DNA of 64,000 nucleotides, taken from positions 229,256 through 293,255 of the forward strand of contig NW_019775924.1 of assembly GCF_001039355.2 (NCBI RefSeq), read 5' to 3'. Of the stretch, positions 63,852 through 64,000 are shown in pieces. This DNA is from Lingula anatina. Lineage: Eukaryota > Brachiopoda > Lingulata > Lingulida > Lingulidae. Position numbers and translations under genes: made by a program. Each line of letters begins with the position of its first letter. Positions within the stretch are counted from its first letter, which is position 1. The notes beneath the pieces are model-generated. The model made no database searches. It saw only the letters and a list, made by a program, of their open reading frames with translations, and was not told where the DNA came from.

Positions 63852-64000
63852 AATCCGCATTTTTGATAAAATTTAAATAGGCTGAATTTGAACTTTGTAA
63901 TGTTTTCGAATTTCATGTCACTGTCAAGATTATTCCATAAAAGTATAGAGCTCTAGACAGGCCCATTGTTTGAAACGTCTTTGTTTTAAGTGCCTGTCAA

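Overview
This window is animal nuclear DNA, most likely from an invertebrate. It is AT-rich, with large introns that follow the GT-AG rule, many microsatellites and homopolymer runs, DNA-transposon remnants and one assembly gap (44634-44846). The protein content (a GPATCH8-like SR protein, an NXPE/PC-esterase type II membrane protein and a CEP164-like centriolar protein) fits an invertebrate deuterostome or lophotrochozoan. The sequence does not settle the species.

Layout. Positions 1-302 are the right end of a PIF/Harbinger-type element with the last 60 codons of an ORF. Positions 3093-14338 (minus) hold eight coding exons of a GPATCH8 homologue: an Ala/Gln/His-rich C-terminal exon, a short acidic exon, a 3.1-kb Lys-rich and RS-rich exon, and five small upstream exons. 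The expected G-patch and C2H2 exons were not found. Positions 14339-44500 are mostly non-coding, with simple repeats, a complete 200-bp Harbinger MITE and several weakly supported minus-strand exon candidates. Positions 44577-45009 are a terminal-inverted-repeat element interrupted by the gap. Positions 46153-47703 (minus) are an intronless NXPE-family gene. Positions 48640-50480 are two tandem copies of a ~924-bp promoter-like unit. Positions 51262-63790 (plus) are a nearly complete CEP164-like gene that I could assemble into 29 coding exons and 1455 residues in one continuous reading frame, followed by an AATAAA signal.

The most notable structure is inside the CEP164-like gene. Its coiled-coil rod is encoded by a tandem array of exons that are each exactly 147 nt (49 residues, seven heptads) and flanked by phase-2 introns. 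Eleven full copies and one 114-nt copy look functional. Two further copies are recognisable wrecks. The introns between copies are related too, so whole exon-plus-intron units were copied. The rod can gain or lose units with both reading frame and heptad register preserved. CEP164 in other animals acts at distal appendages of the mother centriole in cilium assembly, so the array may be a way to vary rod length in a ciliary protein.
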